From NCBI GenBank assembly GCA_025642065.1, contig JAODUP010000666.1:96001-160000 (forward strand): a DNA stretch of 64,000 nt, read 5' to 3'. The DNA comes from Paralvinella palmiformis. Taxonomy: Eukaryota > Annelida > Polychaeta > Terebellida > Alvinellidae. How positions within the stretch are numbered: the stretch's first letter is position 1; each line of letters starts with the position of its first letter. The notes under the pieces were generated by a model that searched no databases, was not told where the DNA came from, and saw nothing but the letters and a program-made list of their open reading frames with translations. The position numbers and the translations under genes were made by a program. Shown one piece after another: positions 48,708-60,829 of the stretch.

Positions 48708-49194
48708 AGTGTCTTAATGTGTATCAAATTCTGCCTCTATTTTGCCAGAGACTACATTTACTTAGGAATAATTTTAGAGGTTTAATTTTAAATTTTATCT
48801 AAGTATCGTCGTTTAAATTGGTAAGAAATGTTGCAGTTGCATAAAAAAATTACATGCATGTTGCATAGCTGTGAAAAATATGGGCTTTACAACCCTAGAC
48901 CTTTTTCCCTTGAAAAACAACCTTTAGAATAATTCAACCAAAACTATCTTTTCACTGTTCATCTGTTCCATCCAAGGGAAGCTCCATGCCAAAATAGAAA
49001 AAAGTTATCAAGCCATTTTTGAGAAAATCAACTTTTGAAATTTTGCTATAAGAACCCATGTTAAAATTTGTGACTTTTTGACCTCAAAACAATATAATCA
49101 GTGATTCAATGAAATCCATCTCTTTACAGGTCAACAATACCATCCCAAGGAAGGTCCATGCCCAAATTGAAAACATACTATCAATCTGTTTTTA

Positions 49195-51535
49195 CACCCA
49201 TAGAAAATATTTTTTAAATATGTAATGCTTAGAACAGTTACCCAAATTCCAGAATAATAATCATGAAATATACCTGATATCATAGATATAGGAAAATAAT
49301 CCAAATTACTGGAAAGCCACCATTATGCCTGCACTGGAAGCCAGATTTGAAGGCAGGAAGGAGAAAACTGAAATGCTCTAACGTCACATGGACACTCTCT
49401 AGACTGACGTGAATTATAGTTTCTTTTGAGCATTAATAGCTGAGCCAATTTGAATCATCTTCCTCTTGTAAGGTTCCTTCTGGCTCAAATTGATATGGTT
49501 GTATATCATTCATGACGTAATTTTAACAAGATAATGTCATTTAGTTCTGGAATAATTCTTTGCTCAAACTTGTTTTATGCTTTTGTATGGGTTCTACAGA
49601 CTTCAGGTCAACTAGATACGCTCAAGTGACGTCAGTATTCAGGAGCTTCCGGTCTCTCTATGTTAAAAATTGCAGTGCCCACAAGCCACTAAAAATCGAT
49701 TAATGAGCACTTTGAACTGGCTTATTTAATATGTGGGTGATCGTTTATCCCTTTTGACAGTATTTATGAATATAGCTCTATTAGTCCTGAAAATTTGAAA
49801 TGAACGTGGACTATCCCTTTAACATGGAGAAAACCTTAAAAAAATCACCAGTTGGCCCAGTGAGCTAATAATACAATAATTTATAAATTTATAGGGGGAC
49901 GCTGTGGTGTCTCCATCTCGATGTTAGCTCAGCTGTAAAGAGAAAATAACAATGTATTATAATTATATTACTAGTATTAATACACACTTTTATTTGCAAA
50001 TATTGACAGATTCTTTATAAATTTGGAACAGTGAACGCTTGGAAAGAATTTGGACAAAAAGAACTCATTATAAATTAAATTGGTTTATGCATGTTGTTCT
50101 TAAATCTTTGGCTTTGGTTCCCACAGTTTTAACATCATCCGGCATTGCTGTAGGCACTAAAAATTGTAACATAAAATCCAATGTAAAGCTTTACATAACT
50201 AATAAGCCTTAAACACAGGATAACTAGATTACTCTGAACAACTGCATATCACACAAACTTCCCCATTTTTTCACAATATTCGTTGTTAAGCATATTTTTG
50301 GAGCAACACAACTGCATTTCATGAATTGCATTTGTAACATTCCTACCATTTAAAACTATTTAAAGTTTCTGTGAACATGTTATAAGTAAGATTGAAATTT
50401 GCCTATTTATCATTGTATACCAATAATGTATGCTGAATTATACCAATATAATTGAGACATTGATAAATAACAATTTTACAATACAAAATTTTATGCACAG
50501 TAAATTAAAACATTTTATTTGCATTATTCAATGTACATATTTAATCCTAAAGTACACACCCTCAAATTACTGCACCCCCATAAGTTCCAGGAGTCTCTCT
50601 TCCAAACTAAATAGTTCCTCCTCCCTTTCTTCCCTGCCCTGTCTCCCACCATTGGTAAAACATGCATGAACATCTAGTGAGCTTTGTCGCACATAATTCA
50701 AACAAGTTATAATGATAACATTCAATTAATAATTCTAAATGTCCAGAAAATTGGAAATACAGATTAGTTTCAAATATGTACTACTAGTATTAGTTATATT
50801 ATGGCATAATTTAAATATTAAAGTGTTCTCATAAAAATATTAAGTGCATATCTAGGGTAACTATTGCATTGGAAATAGTTATGCACAAGTATTATCAAAA
50901 CTAAATAAAGATACATGGTGTCTTTTACCATATATTTTAATTTATTGTTTCAATAGAGGAAATAGACAATAATAGTGCATGTGATTTTGAACAAATATAC
51001 TGTTTTGATACATATTTCCTTTAACTGACATGGAACCAAAAATTCAACTTTAAAACAAATAAATCATATTTTCAGCAAATAAAATTGACTATAAATATGT
51101 ATTTATATGATACAGTAATAACAATACAAGTATTTCTTTCAAGGTAATTTCGTATTGATGTGTTGGCATAAATCTAATACAATTTTATAATCATCATCTA
51201 TATAGATCTATTTACGAAAGTGTATAAATGGTTGCTGGTAGATCTAAAAAATAAATGTTGACATTTTACATGGAAAAATGTATGTATTTTCTTATAAATA
51301 ACCACTTGACATATTAAATGCTACTCTAATTAAAAAACATTTACCTGAAAACCCTACTCCAATGCATAGTTATCCTAACCATATATGGCAACCTCATTAT
51401 GTTTGTATATAGGCCTATTTAATTGTGAATTTGTATGGTTATTCTTTGTAAATTCAATTATATTTAGGCACTACTTATAAAACCTATAACTTGTATATCA
51501 TTCGGGCCCGATGCTATATTCATAGACTGCTCCTG
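49195..51535. repeat. left copy of the internal Harbinger duplication
   Basis: Matches 51540-56925 in order, but with gaps: 49195-50100 matches 51540-52441; 50094-50272 matches 53133-53305; 50276-51060 matches 54374-55142; 51060-51520 matches 56495-56910. The missing parts remove Myb exons 1, 3, 4, 6 and part of 5. What is left of exon 5 lies at about 50101-50163 and exon 2 at about 50585-50650. Confidence 0.88.
49600..49821 (-). mobile_element. MITE family B copy within the duplication (left)
   Basis: Contains cagcactttgaactgg-like and atttgaaatgaacgtggactatccctt sequence, the inverse of the left end of the 8106 copy. The other end is diverged or lost. Confidence 0.75.
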
Positions 51536-51954
51536 TTACACCCATAGAAAATATTTTTAAAATATGTAAAGCTTAGAACAGTTACCCAAAATTTCAGAAT
51601 AATAATCATGAAATATGCCTGATATCATAGATATAGGGAAATAATCCAAATTACTGGAAAGCCACCATTACATCTGCACTGGAAGCCAGATTCAAAGGCA
51701 GGAAAGAGAAAACTGAAATGCTCTAACATCACATGGACACTCTCTAGACTGACATGAATTATAATTTCTCTTGAGCATTAACATCTGAGCTAATTTGAAT
51801 CATCTTCCCCTTGTAAGGTTCCTTCTGGCTCAAATTGATATGGTTGTATATCATTCATGACGTAATTTTAACAAGTTCTGGAATAATTCTTTGCTCAAAC
51901 TTGTTTTATGCTTTTGTATGGGTTCTACAGACTTCAGGTTAACTAGATACACTC

Positions 51955-52163
51955 AAGTGACGTCAGTATTCAGAAGCTTCCAGTCTCTGTCTATGTTAAA
52001 AATGGCAGTGCCCACAAGCCACTAAAAGTCGATTAATCAGCACTTTGAACTGGCTTATTTAATATGTGAGTGATTGTTTATCCCTTTTGACAGTATTTAT
52101 GATATTTTTGAATATAGCTCTATTAGTACTGAAAATTTGAAATGAAGGTGGACTATCCCTTTA
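51955..52163 (-). mobile_element. MITE family B copy within the duplication (right)
   Basis: Same position within the unit as the 49600 copy, so the MITE was present before the duplication. Confidence 0.75.
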
Positions 52164-52750
52164 ACATGGAGAAAACCTTTAAAAAAATCACCAGTTGGCC
52201 CAGTGAGCTAATAATACAATAATTTAAAAATTTATAGGGGGATGTTGTGGTGACTCCATCTTGATGTTAGCTTGGCTGTAAAGAGAAAATAACAATGTAT
52301 TATAATTATATTACTAGTATTAATACACACTTTTATTTGCAAATATTGACAGATTCTTTATAAATTTGGAACAGTGAACGCTTGGAAAGAATTTGGACAA
52401 AAAGAACTCATTATAATTTGAATATGGTTTATGCATGTTTTGTGTCAGATAAATAAAAACTATAAATACTAAATGACATGTATTTTTAACGAAAGGAAAA
52501 ATAATATCTTTTTCAAAGTGAATAAGATGTATACTACAATTTGATCTTTCAGTTGTTTATTTACACACTGTATACCATTCTTGAGATAACTGGGCTAATA
52601 CTAATCTTGTTACTAATTGTAATCTACACATAACAATGATGCAGCAATTAATGCAGCATATTTATGAAATTTTAGGCCTGCTTTATAATAATGCTTTACT
52701 TACTCCACAATATGGTACACCAGATTGTTTTGTAACTTGTAGGCCACCAG

Positions 52751-55402
52751 TCACTCACTTTGTACAGAAACTAATTCCTTGAAGAGTGTATTTAGTTGCA
52801 CAAGGAGAGAAGATATGGTTTTAGATCCTTCTTTGATGATTGAGTTTTGCTTCTTGGATATCATTAAGATTTCCTCATCAATTGTCTGTGGAGTAAATAT
52901 AATAAATACATACAGAACATATCGATGATTAGGCTATATGTACGTAAATATAAAATGTGCCGCTGTATCTGTTTTTGTCTGGGGACTTGCCACTGCACCT
53001 GTTTTTTCCTGTACTCTTCCCATATGTGAGGAGGGTTGAATGCTAGTATTCCAAGGGTATTACTCAGAAAAGTAGAAGAATGACTTACCAGTTTTAGTTT
53101 TTTGCTTGTTGGTGCTTCATTGTTTCCTGTATTTGTTCTTAAATCTTTGGCTTTGGTTCCCACAGTTTTAACATCATCTGGCATTGCTGTAGGCACTAAA
53201 ATTCCAATGTAAAGCTTTACATAACTAATAAGCCTTAAACACAGAATAACTAGATTACTCTGAATAACTGCATATCACACAAACTTCCCCATTTTTTCAC
53301 ATGCCAAAAATATTATATTGACAGCGCCAATTATAAACCCACCAAATATAGTTCAAACCCCCTCAGAAAAATATAAATATTTGGACAATCACTTCAAAAC
53401 AAGTGTCATATTAGTCAGCATTTAATTGCGGAAATAATGTACCATTCATGATATGATACCATCACCCATCTTTGTACAGCTACACCCTGAATCACAAGTG
53501 GGTCAAAAAGAAAAGCTGCAAAATGTCCTCTGCAGTTCAGAGTTTTGTCAGATTGTCAATCGTTGTATAGTTGAGTGGAAGGTGTAATTTTGATAGCTTT
53601 GGTATTTATGGTATGTGGATAAACTAATGAAGCTTTAGCAAAACAGTTCAATGTTACTGCTAGAGTTAGCACTGTCAAACGCCTCCGATGCTGATATAAT
53701 GACACTATATTAAGCCAGGGTGGTCATCTTGAATTAAGATATTTACCTAGTTCCTTTGCAGCTTATCTCTCTCTATGCCAAATAATAAAATAATCTGTAC
53801 CCACATGAAGATTCAAATGGGGGGGGACACAATTAGTAAAAATAAATCTGCAATGGCTGATATTCTGTCCCAAAACATCAACACTGACACAGATAAACAT
53901 CAATGTAAAAACCCGTCATCCTCGAGCTAAGCTGAGCTATGAAATTTAACTTTGTGATACTTACATGTGGCTTCCTCCCCGATGTCACCTGTTAATATGC
54001 CAGTGTTAAACTGCAAATGAACATGATATAATGAATTAATGTTCTTTATGACAACATAAATGTGTTGGCTATCCTAATATTTATAAACAAAATAGCCATT
54101 GCTATGATATGGCACCCTTCCCAGTAAACGTATATATTAACGTTGTTGTGGTTCCTTACATGGTTCTACAGACTCACTAGAAATGCCACTATCTATACCT
54201 AAAATATAAAAATATAAGGTTTTTAGCCTGTCTTCACAACCAATGAAATTAATGAATGGATTAATTAATGGAAGATAATTGGGCAATTTATATTACATTA
54301 TAATAGTATCAATTTGCTATATGGAGTTGAAGGTAACAGATCAGTGATATATTCATAAATTATCACTATAAGTGATATATTCGTTGTTAAGCATATTTTT
54401 GAAGCAACACAACTGCATTTCATGTGTAACATTCCTATCATCTAAAGCTATTTAAAGTTTCTGTGAACATATTATAAGTAAAATTGAAATTTGCCTGTTT
54501 ATCATTGTATACCAATAATGTATGCTGAATTATACCAATATAATTGAGACATTGATAAATACAAATTTTACAATAGAAAATTAAAACATTTTATTTGCAT
54601 TATTCAATGTACATATTTAATCCTAAAGTACACACCCTCAAATGACTGCACCCCCATAAGTTCCAGGAGTCTCTCCTCAAAACTAAATAGTTCCCCCATC
54701 TCCCTTTCTTCCCTGCCCTGTCTCCCACCGCAAACGCGTGCTGATCCGAGCAGCCTGAAAAATGTGGTAAAACATGCATGAACATCTAGTGAGCTTTGTG
54801 ACACATAATTCAAACAAGTTATAATGATAACATTCAATTAATAATTCTAAATGTCCTGAAAATTGGAAATACAGATTAGTTTCAAATATATACTACTAGT
54901 ATTAGTTATCTTCTGGCATAATTTAAATATTAAGGTGTTCTCATAAAATATTAAGTGCATATCTAGGATAACTATTGCATTGGAAATAGTTATGCACAAG
55001 TATTATCAAAACTAAATAAAGATACATAGTGTCTTTTACCATATATTTTAATTTATTATTTCAATAGAGGAAATAGACAATAATAGTGCATGTGATTTTG
55101 AACAAATATACTGTTTTGATACATATTTCCTTTAACTGACATTAAAACATTTAATAAATATATCCTAGGAATACACACACCTTAGCCTTGACCTCACTGC
55201 AGAGCTGTTGTTTCTTTTGTTTAAGTTCTTTGGCACTGCGGCAGGAAAACCCAGTGCCTTTCATCTACTCCAAAATTATCTCCCTCTTGTATCGATTTGT
55301 CACCCTGCTGCTCAGCTTTCCCCAAATGACACTGCGATGCTTCTCCATCAATTGGATAAGCAACTCCAGCTCCGCACCCGTATAATGGACACTATGTACC
55401 TT
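52751..55402 (-). pseudogene. Harbinger Myb/SANT-like accessory protein, six exons
   Basis: Exons: 55402-55181, 54754-54636, 54198-54160, 53988-53965 (inner acceptor chosen to keep frame), 53195-53089, 52885-52751. Exon 1: YTGAELELLIQLMEKHRSVI, WGKLSSRVTNRYKREI, then a TAG, then GFSCRSAKELKQKKQQLCSE: a trihelix Myb/SANT DNA-binding domain (NAIF1-like). Exon 2 has a frame slip before FEERLLELMGVQSFEG. Exons 3-5: IDSGISSESVEP, DIGEEAT, PTAMPDDVKTVGTKAKDL. Exon 6 is a coiled-coil-like tail, IDEEILMISKKQNSIIKE to VQLNTLFKELVSVQSE and stop. No ATG precedes exon 1; a TAG sits where it should be. In active elements this protein binds the ends and brings the transposase to the nucleus. Confidence 0.82.
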
Positions 55403-55678
55403 CTATAAACATATATGTGCTTTTTTTTGCAAATACATTATATGGATTATGGCTATTTTGGATTAGGTATTGTTACAATTAATCTACATATACAGTGGGG
55501 TCTACATTTAAGTAAGTAAATGCATTAATCTAAAATAATTTATATTCTATATAATAGAGGGGAGGGGGTCTACTTATAATGTAAGTAAATCTAGTAATAC
55601 ATATATTTTCTACATATACATATATATTCTACATATAGAGTGGGTCTACTTATAATTAAGTAAATATATTAATTAATA

Positions 55679-55732
55679 ATTATATATATATATATATATA
55701 TATGTGTGTATATGAGATATACATACAGCAAT

Positions 55733-55777
<45 letters not shown>
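55679..55777. repeat. two (AT)n runs
   Basis: AT runs at 55679-55703 and 55741-55777, upstream of Myb exon 1. Confidence 0.9.
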
Positions 55778-55780
<3 letters not shown>

Positions 55781-55974
55781 CTATACTGTTATAAAATGGA
55801 TTACATATGTTGTGCTGGAAAAAAAATGTTACATGGGTTAATGAAAAGAAAATGTTATTAGGGCTTGTTGTTACTGTTCATGTCTCCACAATAGGGATTG
55901 TAAGCAAATTACATCCCTCCATGAAAATCAGTCTATCCAGTTGTAGTCCATCATGATGAACTATGCTGAAATCA

Positions 55975-56035
55975 TATGCCTATGGTGGGATTCGAACCCA
56001 CAACTTGTATCACTGACATGAGGTACATAGCAGTT
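55975..56035 (-). mobile_element. possible tRNA-like fragment
   Basis: Minus strand carries ggttcgaatcccacc, a good B box, but the rest does not fold as a full tRNA by eye. Probably a SINE or tRNA pseudogene remnant. Confidence 0.35.
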
Positions 56036-56173
56036 AAGATTACCATAATACCATATTACTTAATTAATTAATAGTTCTCAGTTGTTACAAGTTAAAAAGT
56101 TTTTAGTTGTTATTAAGACACATGCAGGAATGAGTTAAAGTATGTTGTTATGAAATTGTTACGGTTAATTAGG

Positions 56174-56368
56174 TGATGATAATGATTGATGTTTTATGGC
56201 AACTTTTGTGCACAAGGTAGGCTAAATGGGCCGAGCGACCTCCAAAGGTAATGAAGCAAAGTCAAAGATGAAACTCCCTACAGATATGCCCACGCCGAGA
56301 TTCAAACACAGGTGGTAGTGATCTGTGGTCCAACGTGCTACCAGTTAGCCCATGGAGGTGCCTGTTAA
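56174..56368 (-). mobile_element. SINE family A, full length with 11-bp target duplication
   Basis: Flanked by ggttaattagg at 56163-56173 and 56369-56379. Inserted in the right Harbinger copy only, in the part missing from the left copy. Confidence 0.9.
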
Positions 56369-57354
56369 GGTTAATTAGGATTTACATATAAAGGTGGTCT
56401 GTGGGGTAAGCGACTTTAATTTTCTTTTTTTAAACACCACACTCCAACAATTTCAAAATTATATTGTAGTGTTTCCAGTTTGATAAATACTCATATTTTC
56501 AGCAAATAAAATAGACTATAAACATGTATTTATATGATACAATAATAATAACACAAGTATTTCTTTCAAGGTAATTTCACATTGATGTGTTGGCATAAAT
56601 CTAATACAATTTTATAATCATCTATACAGATCTATTTACGAAAGTGTATAAATGGTTGCTGGTAGATCTAAAAAATAAATGTTGACATTTTACATATTTC
56701 TTAAGTCAATTTCACAATGAGGCCACTTTTGTCTCTCTCCATATTAAATGCTACTCTCATTAAAAAGGATTTACCTGTGTGTAATATGACAACCTCATTA
56801 TGTTTGTATATAGGCCTATTTAATTGTGAATGTTTATAATTATTCTTTATATTTAGGCACTACTTATAAAACCTATAACTTGTATATCATTCGGGCCCGA
56901 TGCTATGTTCATAGTATGATAGACTACTAAAGTACTAGACACCCGGGGCAGGAAGGGTCTATGACCGGTGGTCTATCCATGTACTCATTTGAACTCGTAT
57001 GCCCTATCTTAAACTGGGTGTAGGCGCTATTACTAGGCCTACTAGTACTAAAGGTAGAGATCCCATAAATTTAGATTTGATCCATTACTTAGACGGTAAG
57101 TCAATATTTGTCAAGCATTCAAGAATCTCAAGCAATAACAAATCTTTACCGGAAGCATTGTAGCAGACGAACTATTGACAGGAAGTGGCAATTTTAATCA
57201 ATCGGCAATACTATTTATCACATGAATTCTAAAATAACTGCGCGAAATTTAAGTAGTAGTTTTAGCTGCTAAATTATAAGGAGCGCAGCTTTCAAAATAG
57301 CTACTTACGATTTAGGTAATTATTTTTAATTGCTATTAAAGTTAATAGCAATTA

Positions 57355-57375
57355 ATCTTAGTAATTGGCTCCCCC
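57355..57375 (-). repeat. right terminal inverted repeat of the Harbinger element
   Basis: Plus strand aatcttagtaattggctcccc, inverse of the left end with two mismatches. Confidence 0.75.
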
Positions 57376-57379
57376 GGTT

Positions 57380-58050
57380 TCGCGTGGAGCCTCCCGGTGT
57401 GCCGGCGGGAGCTGGAAATATCCCGGTTTTTAACGAAACCCAAATAAAAAATCTAACTTTGTCAAACTTGGTGTGGAATAATTTATTTTATTTTTGCCTG
57501 AGTAATGTCTGGAGTGTGTTTTGGGGGTTCAACAGAAACTGTCCAAACTGCGTCTGCTATAGCTCGCGTGTTTTGTTTGCCGCGTAATTGCGAAACGTCA
57601 TCGCATTTGCATCTGACAAGTGCAGCCGAACGCATTGACACATACTTTATAGTCATGTTTTATTCAGTGCATTAGTTTTTATAAAGTGCAATAATTTGAG
57701 ATTCTATGTTTTATATGGAACATGGACATTTTGTACTTCATCTGGTACGTGCATGCCAGGTATGGTTGTTAATAATAAAATTTGATTTACGTTTAAATCT
57801 ACTGTTTTTAGTATTTCTGAAACTTAATTCATGTATGCATATTGTAGATCGGAAAGTGTTGACAATCGTATTAAGTTGGCGAATTTGGCTAATGGCAAAA
57901 ATCGCCAAATTAAAACGACGCCAACATTTTTCATTTTTATAATACACAATCATAAATCTTGTCGAAGGGTCACTATTGTTATCTATAGTGTGAGCTTCTG
58001 TAGGCAAATTAACCTACATACAACAATTAAATTGAAGGTGCTTGCTTGCT
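57380..58050. other. flanking DNA right of the Harbinger element
   Basis: Starts with a short GC-rich patch (ctcccggtgtgccggcggga), then AT-rich DNA without a supported gene. Confidence 0.45.
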
Positions 58051-58055
58051 TTGTT

Positions 58056-58302
58056 TTTCGGGGAGAACCCCCAAGCTGTCGCTTATTCGGCACAGCCTCT
58101 ATGTTGGAGTGGTTGAGCAACTCCTCCCCCACCACTCACAGAGGAGCAGTACGGAAAGTTGGAGCCGAAATACCCTGAGGGTGGTTGCTACCAGAGTGTT
58201 TTACGTCCACAGTTTTTTTTAACGTCCCCGTTTATTTTTAATAATTCATTGGAGACGGCAGCGCTATTTAACGTGGTTAGCCACCCACGATGTTGGTCAA
58301 TA
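58056..58302 (-). mobile_element. SINE family B, 5' truncated
   Basis: Reverse copy of the 3' two thirds of the family: cggggagaacccccaagctg, through gtgttttacgtcc, to acccacgatgttggtc. The tRNA-like head is missing. Confidence 0.85.
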
Positions 58303-58668
58303 AACTATTTATATTTAATATTACAAATGTATATTTCACAGCAAAAGCATGGGCATTTATCTAAGTTAAAAATGTAAATATCAATATGTATTTAATTGCT
58401 ATTTGTGAAGATGTAGCATTTATATCGTGATGTTTAATAAGAATTTACGAATGTCAAGTTGGTAATGATCGATACTATTTTGAAACTGGTAGTGGTTTCT
58501 GTCAGGCAACCAATTAAAATGGAGAATTACATAATGGCGACACTGTCCAAGAACGTTTTCAATAAACTATAATATATCAAGTCGATTACTAGCAATATGC
58601 TTCACATTTGAAAGTTTTAAACGCTGTGTCTGGGTACGAGTCTGTGTTAATGGGATATGTTTATCTTC

Positions 58669-58820
58669 GCCTGCGTGGTCTAGCGGTAGCGTGTTGGACT
58701 CACAGATCACTACCACCTGAGTTCGAATCTCGGCGTGGGTATATCTGAAGGTTGTTTCATCTTTGACTTCACTTCATTATCTTTGGAGGTCGCTCGGTCC
58801 ATTTAGCGTACTATGTGCAC
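58669..58820 (+). mobile_element. SINE family A, 3' truncated
   Basis: Head ctgcgtggtctagcggtagc, B box gagttcgaatctc, body to actatgtgcacat; the tail is lost. Confidence 0.85.
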
Positions 58821-59276
58821 ATCCTTTGAAAGTGGTGCATGATTGGATAAGAATCAGTAAGCCTGAGTGTGACAGTGTGTTTGCTTATGGTATGAATTAC
58901 AAAAAATTACAGGTGTCTGTGTGCTTTGAAGGTGTGATTTGAGTCAGTATTCGTGGATATACACAGATATTTCTGACTTTATAATATACAGATGAAATGA
59001 CAAAATTACGTAATTTTAGAAACAAGAATTCGCCAAATTAAAGCGCCGCCAACTTGTCGTGATCATTTGTCGATTTACAGTAAACAAATTATTGCGCTAT
59101 ATGTGTCGAGTAAATGAAGCTGTTTATGTTATAATACTATTAATAATCCAAATTTAATACATAATACTAGGAACTTAAAAGTAATTAATATCTACACAAA
59201 ATGGAATATGCGAATAAAATAATAATAACAATTAATAACACATAGAAAAGCATTCATTAATCTTGAAATCAATATG

Positions 59277-59375
59277 ATGGTGATTTGCTGTTTTACGGCC
59301 ACTTTTGTGCACATGGTCGAAATGGGCCTAATGATCTCGAAATGAAACGAAGCCTGTAAGTGTGCATCAACTTGC
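59277..59375 (-). mobile_element. SINE family A, 3' end fragment
   Basis: Matches the tail region (ttttacggccacttttgtgc) with an internal gap. No head. Confidence 0.75.
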
Positions 59376-59379
59376 AACT

Positions 59380-60430
59380 GATGTGGGAAAGACTAATTTG
59401 ATGCCCTCCCGGTTGCGAGTACCAGAGACTGAGTACGTTGCGGTGTTCTGTACTCTTTGTAGACAACTTGTTAACGCAATTATCTGGTGGGCACAACATT
59501 ATTCGAATGATTCTAATAATAGTGCCTCTTATTTGGCATTATATTAGTCTCTCGGTCACTTATAGCTTACAAATTATACATAAAATGCGTGTTTTAGGTA
59601 GAAACGTAGTAATAAGTTTGTGCTTACACGAATCACCTAAACCTGGCCTTCGTGTGGCTAATTAATTATACAATAGAATATGTACGCACATAAACGAGCA
59701 GTACTATAGCAAATTACGCACATATTGATGACGTCAGTACGCAATTCTGTCCCTGGAACTTACTGAGTGGAAGCGGACAGAACCTAATATTCCTAGAGAT
59801 GCCCTATATTACACCCGATTTCTGCTGGGGATCTGAACAATTAAAATATCCGCGTATTGTAATGGCTTGTGTCTTTAATACAATTATAGTAAAGCGCCAT
59901 AGAACAGTTATCTAGTAGGGCGCTATTTAAATATCACATATCATTATTATTATAGTTCTAATAAACTTAACATTCAACATGTCTAGAAGTGATCTAATCG
60001 ATGGCCTTATTAAGGAATTGTTTATTTCAGAATTTACGAACAAATCGCCTTAAAGTATTTCGAATTCCACAGAGGAGGGCTTTACCATAACGTAACCGAG
60101 AAATAACCAGACTACATACAATATTCTTACAAACATCAGTGATTCTGTACGATGAAATGAGCCAATGTTGGGAACCTGGTATTAGCAGATTCCTGACGTC
60201 GCATATTATCCTAATTCGCTATCGCCAAGCAACTGTTGAAGTACGAGCCCAAACTGTCCACACGATGAACGAGACATGCCGGTTCTTGGGCGGCATCGCG
60301 ACACTCAGATAAAGTTCTTGCGTGTGCCTCGCCTGGTGCTTTGGTTCGAAGACAACCAAGTTCACTGTTTTCGTGGTTCAGGTTTCCGATTCGGTCTTGA
60401 CGTTTCCCCCGTTGTAACGGTATCGAATAA
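59380..60430. other. no recognised gene
   Basis: Short ORFs only; a more balanced base composition near 60200-60420 without a supportable exon. Confidence 0.4.
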
Positions 60431-60435
60431 CAGTA

Positions 60436-60633
60436 TAGATGATGATGATTGATGTTTTACGATCACTTTTGTACACACGGTAGGCTAAATGGGCCGAGCG
60501 ACCTCCGAAGGTAATGAAGCGAAGTCAGAGATGAAACAACCGTCAGATATGCCCACGACGAGATTCGAACACGGTTGATAGTGATCTGTGGTCTAGCGGT
60601 AGCGTGTTGGACCACAGATCACTACCGCCCTAA
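60436..60633 (-). mobile_element. SINE family A with an inverted head
   Basis: Reverse copy, normal from the tail to gatagtgatctgtggtc. The next 16 bases are the reverse complement of the expected caacacgctaccgcta and are followed by gaccacagatcactacc, giving a perfect hairpin. Flanks aataacagtatag and aataacaatatag are a near-perfect target duplication. Confidence 0.85.
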
Positions 60634-60675
60634 TAACAATATAGATACAACAGGCTGTGGCTGTTTGATAGTGAT

Positions 60676-60825
60676 GATGACGATGATTGATGTTTTACGG
60701 CCACCTTTGTGCACCAGGTAGGCTAAATGGGCCGAGCGACCTCCACAGGTAATGCGGCGAAGTCAAAGACGAAACACCATTCAGATATGCCAACACCGAG
60801 ATTCGAACTCACGTGATCTGTGATG
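60676..60825 (-). mobile_element. SINE family A, head truncated
   Basis: Reverse copy from the tail gatgattgatgttttacggcc to the B box, ending near gatctgtgatgg. Lies about 45 bp from the previous copy. Confidence 0.85.
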
Positions 60826-60829
60826 GAAT

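Larger units (their letters stand above)
51540..56925. repeat. right copy of the internal Harbinger duplication
   Basis: Fuller version of the 49195-51535 segment, holding all six Myb exons plus a SINE and AT runs. Begins right after the end of the left copy, at the shared sequence tttacacccatagaaaat or its variant, so the duplication is in tandem. Confidence 0.85.
46357..57375. mobile_element. PIF/Harbinger DNA transposon, about 11 kb, decayed
   Basis: The outer ends are inverted repeats: ggggaccgaattactaagat at 46357 and, reversed, ggggagccaattactaagat ending at 57375. Inside each end are repeats of a gctacttaa-type motif (left 46385-46500, right 57260-57315). The element encodes a plus-strand transposase (46511-48707) and a minus-strand Myb/SANT protein (52751-55402), the standard pair of autonomous Harbinger elements. 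Between them lies a large direct duplication. Both genes are inactivated. The 3-bp target duplication could not be fixed because the end bases differ on each side. Confidence 0.8.

Noticed and set aside
57330..57587. 85-codon plus-strand ORF
   Set aside because: Begins inside the Harbinger terminal repeat and shows no family features.
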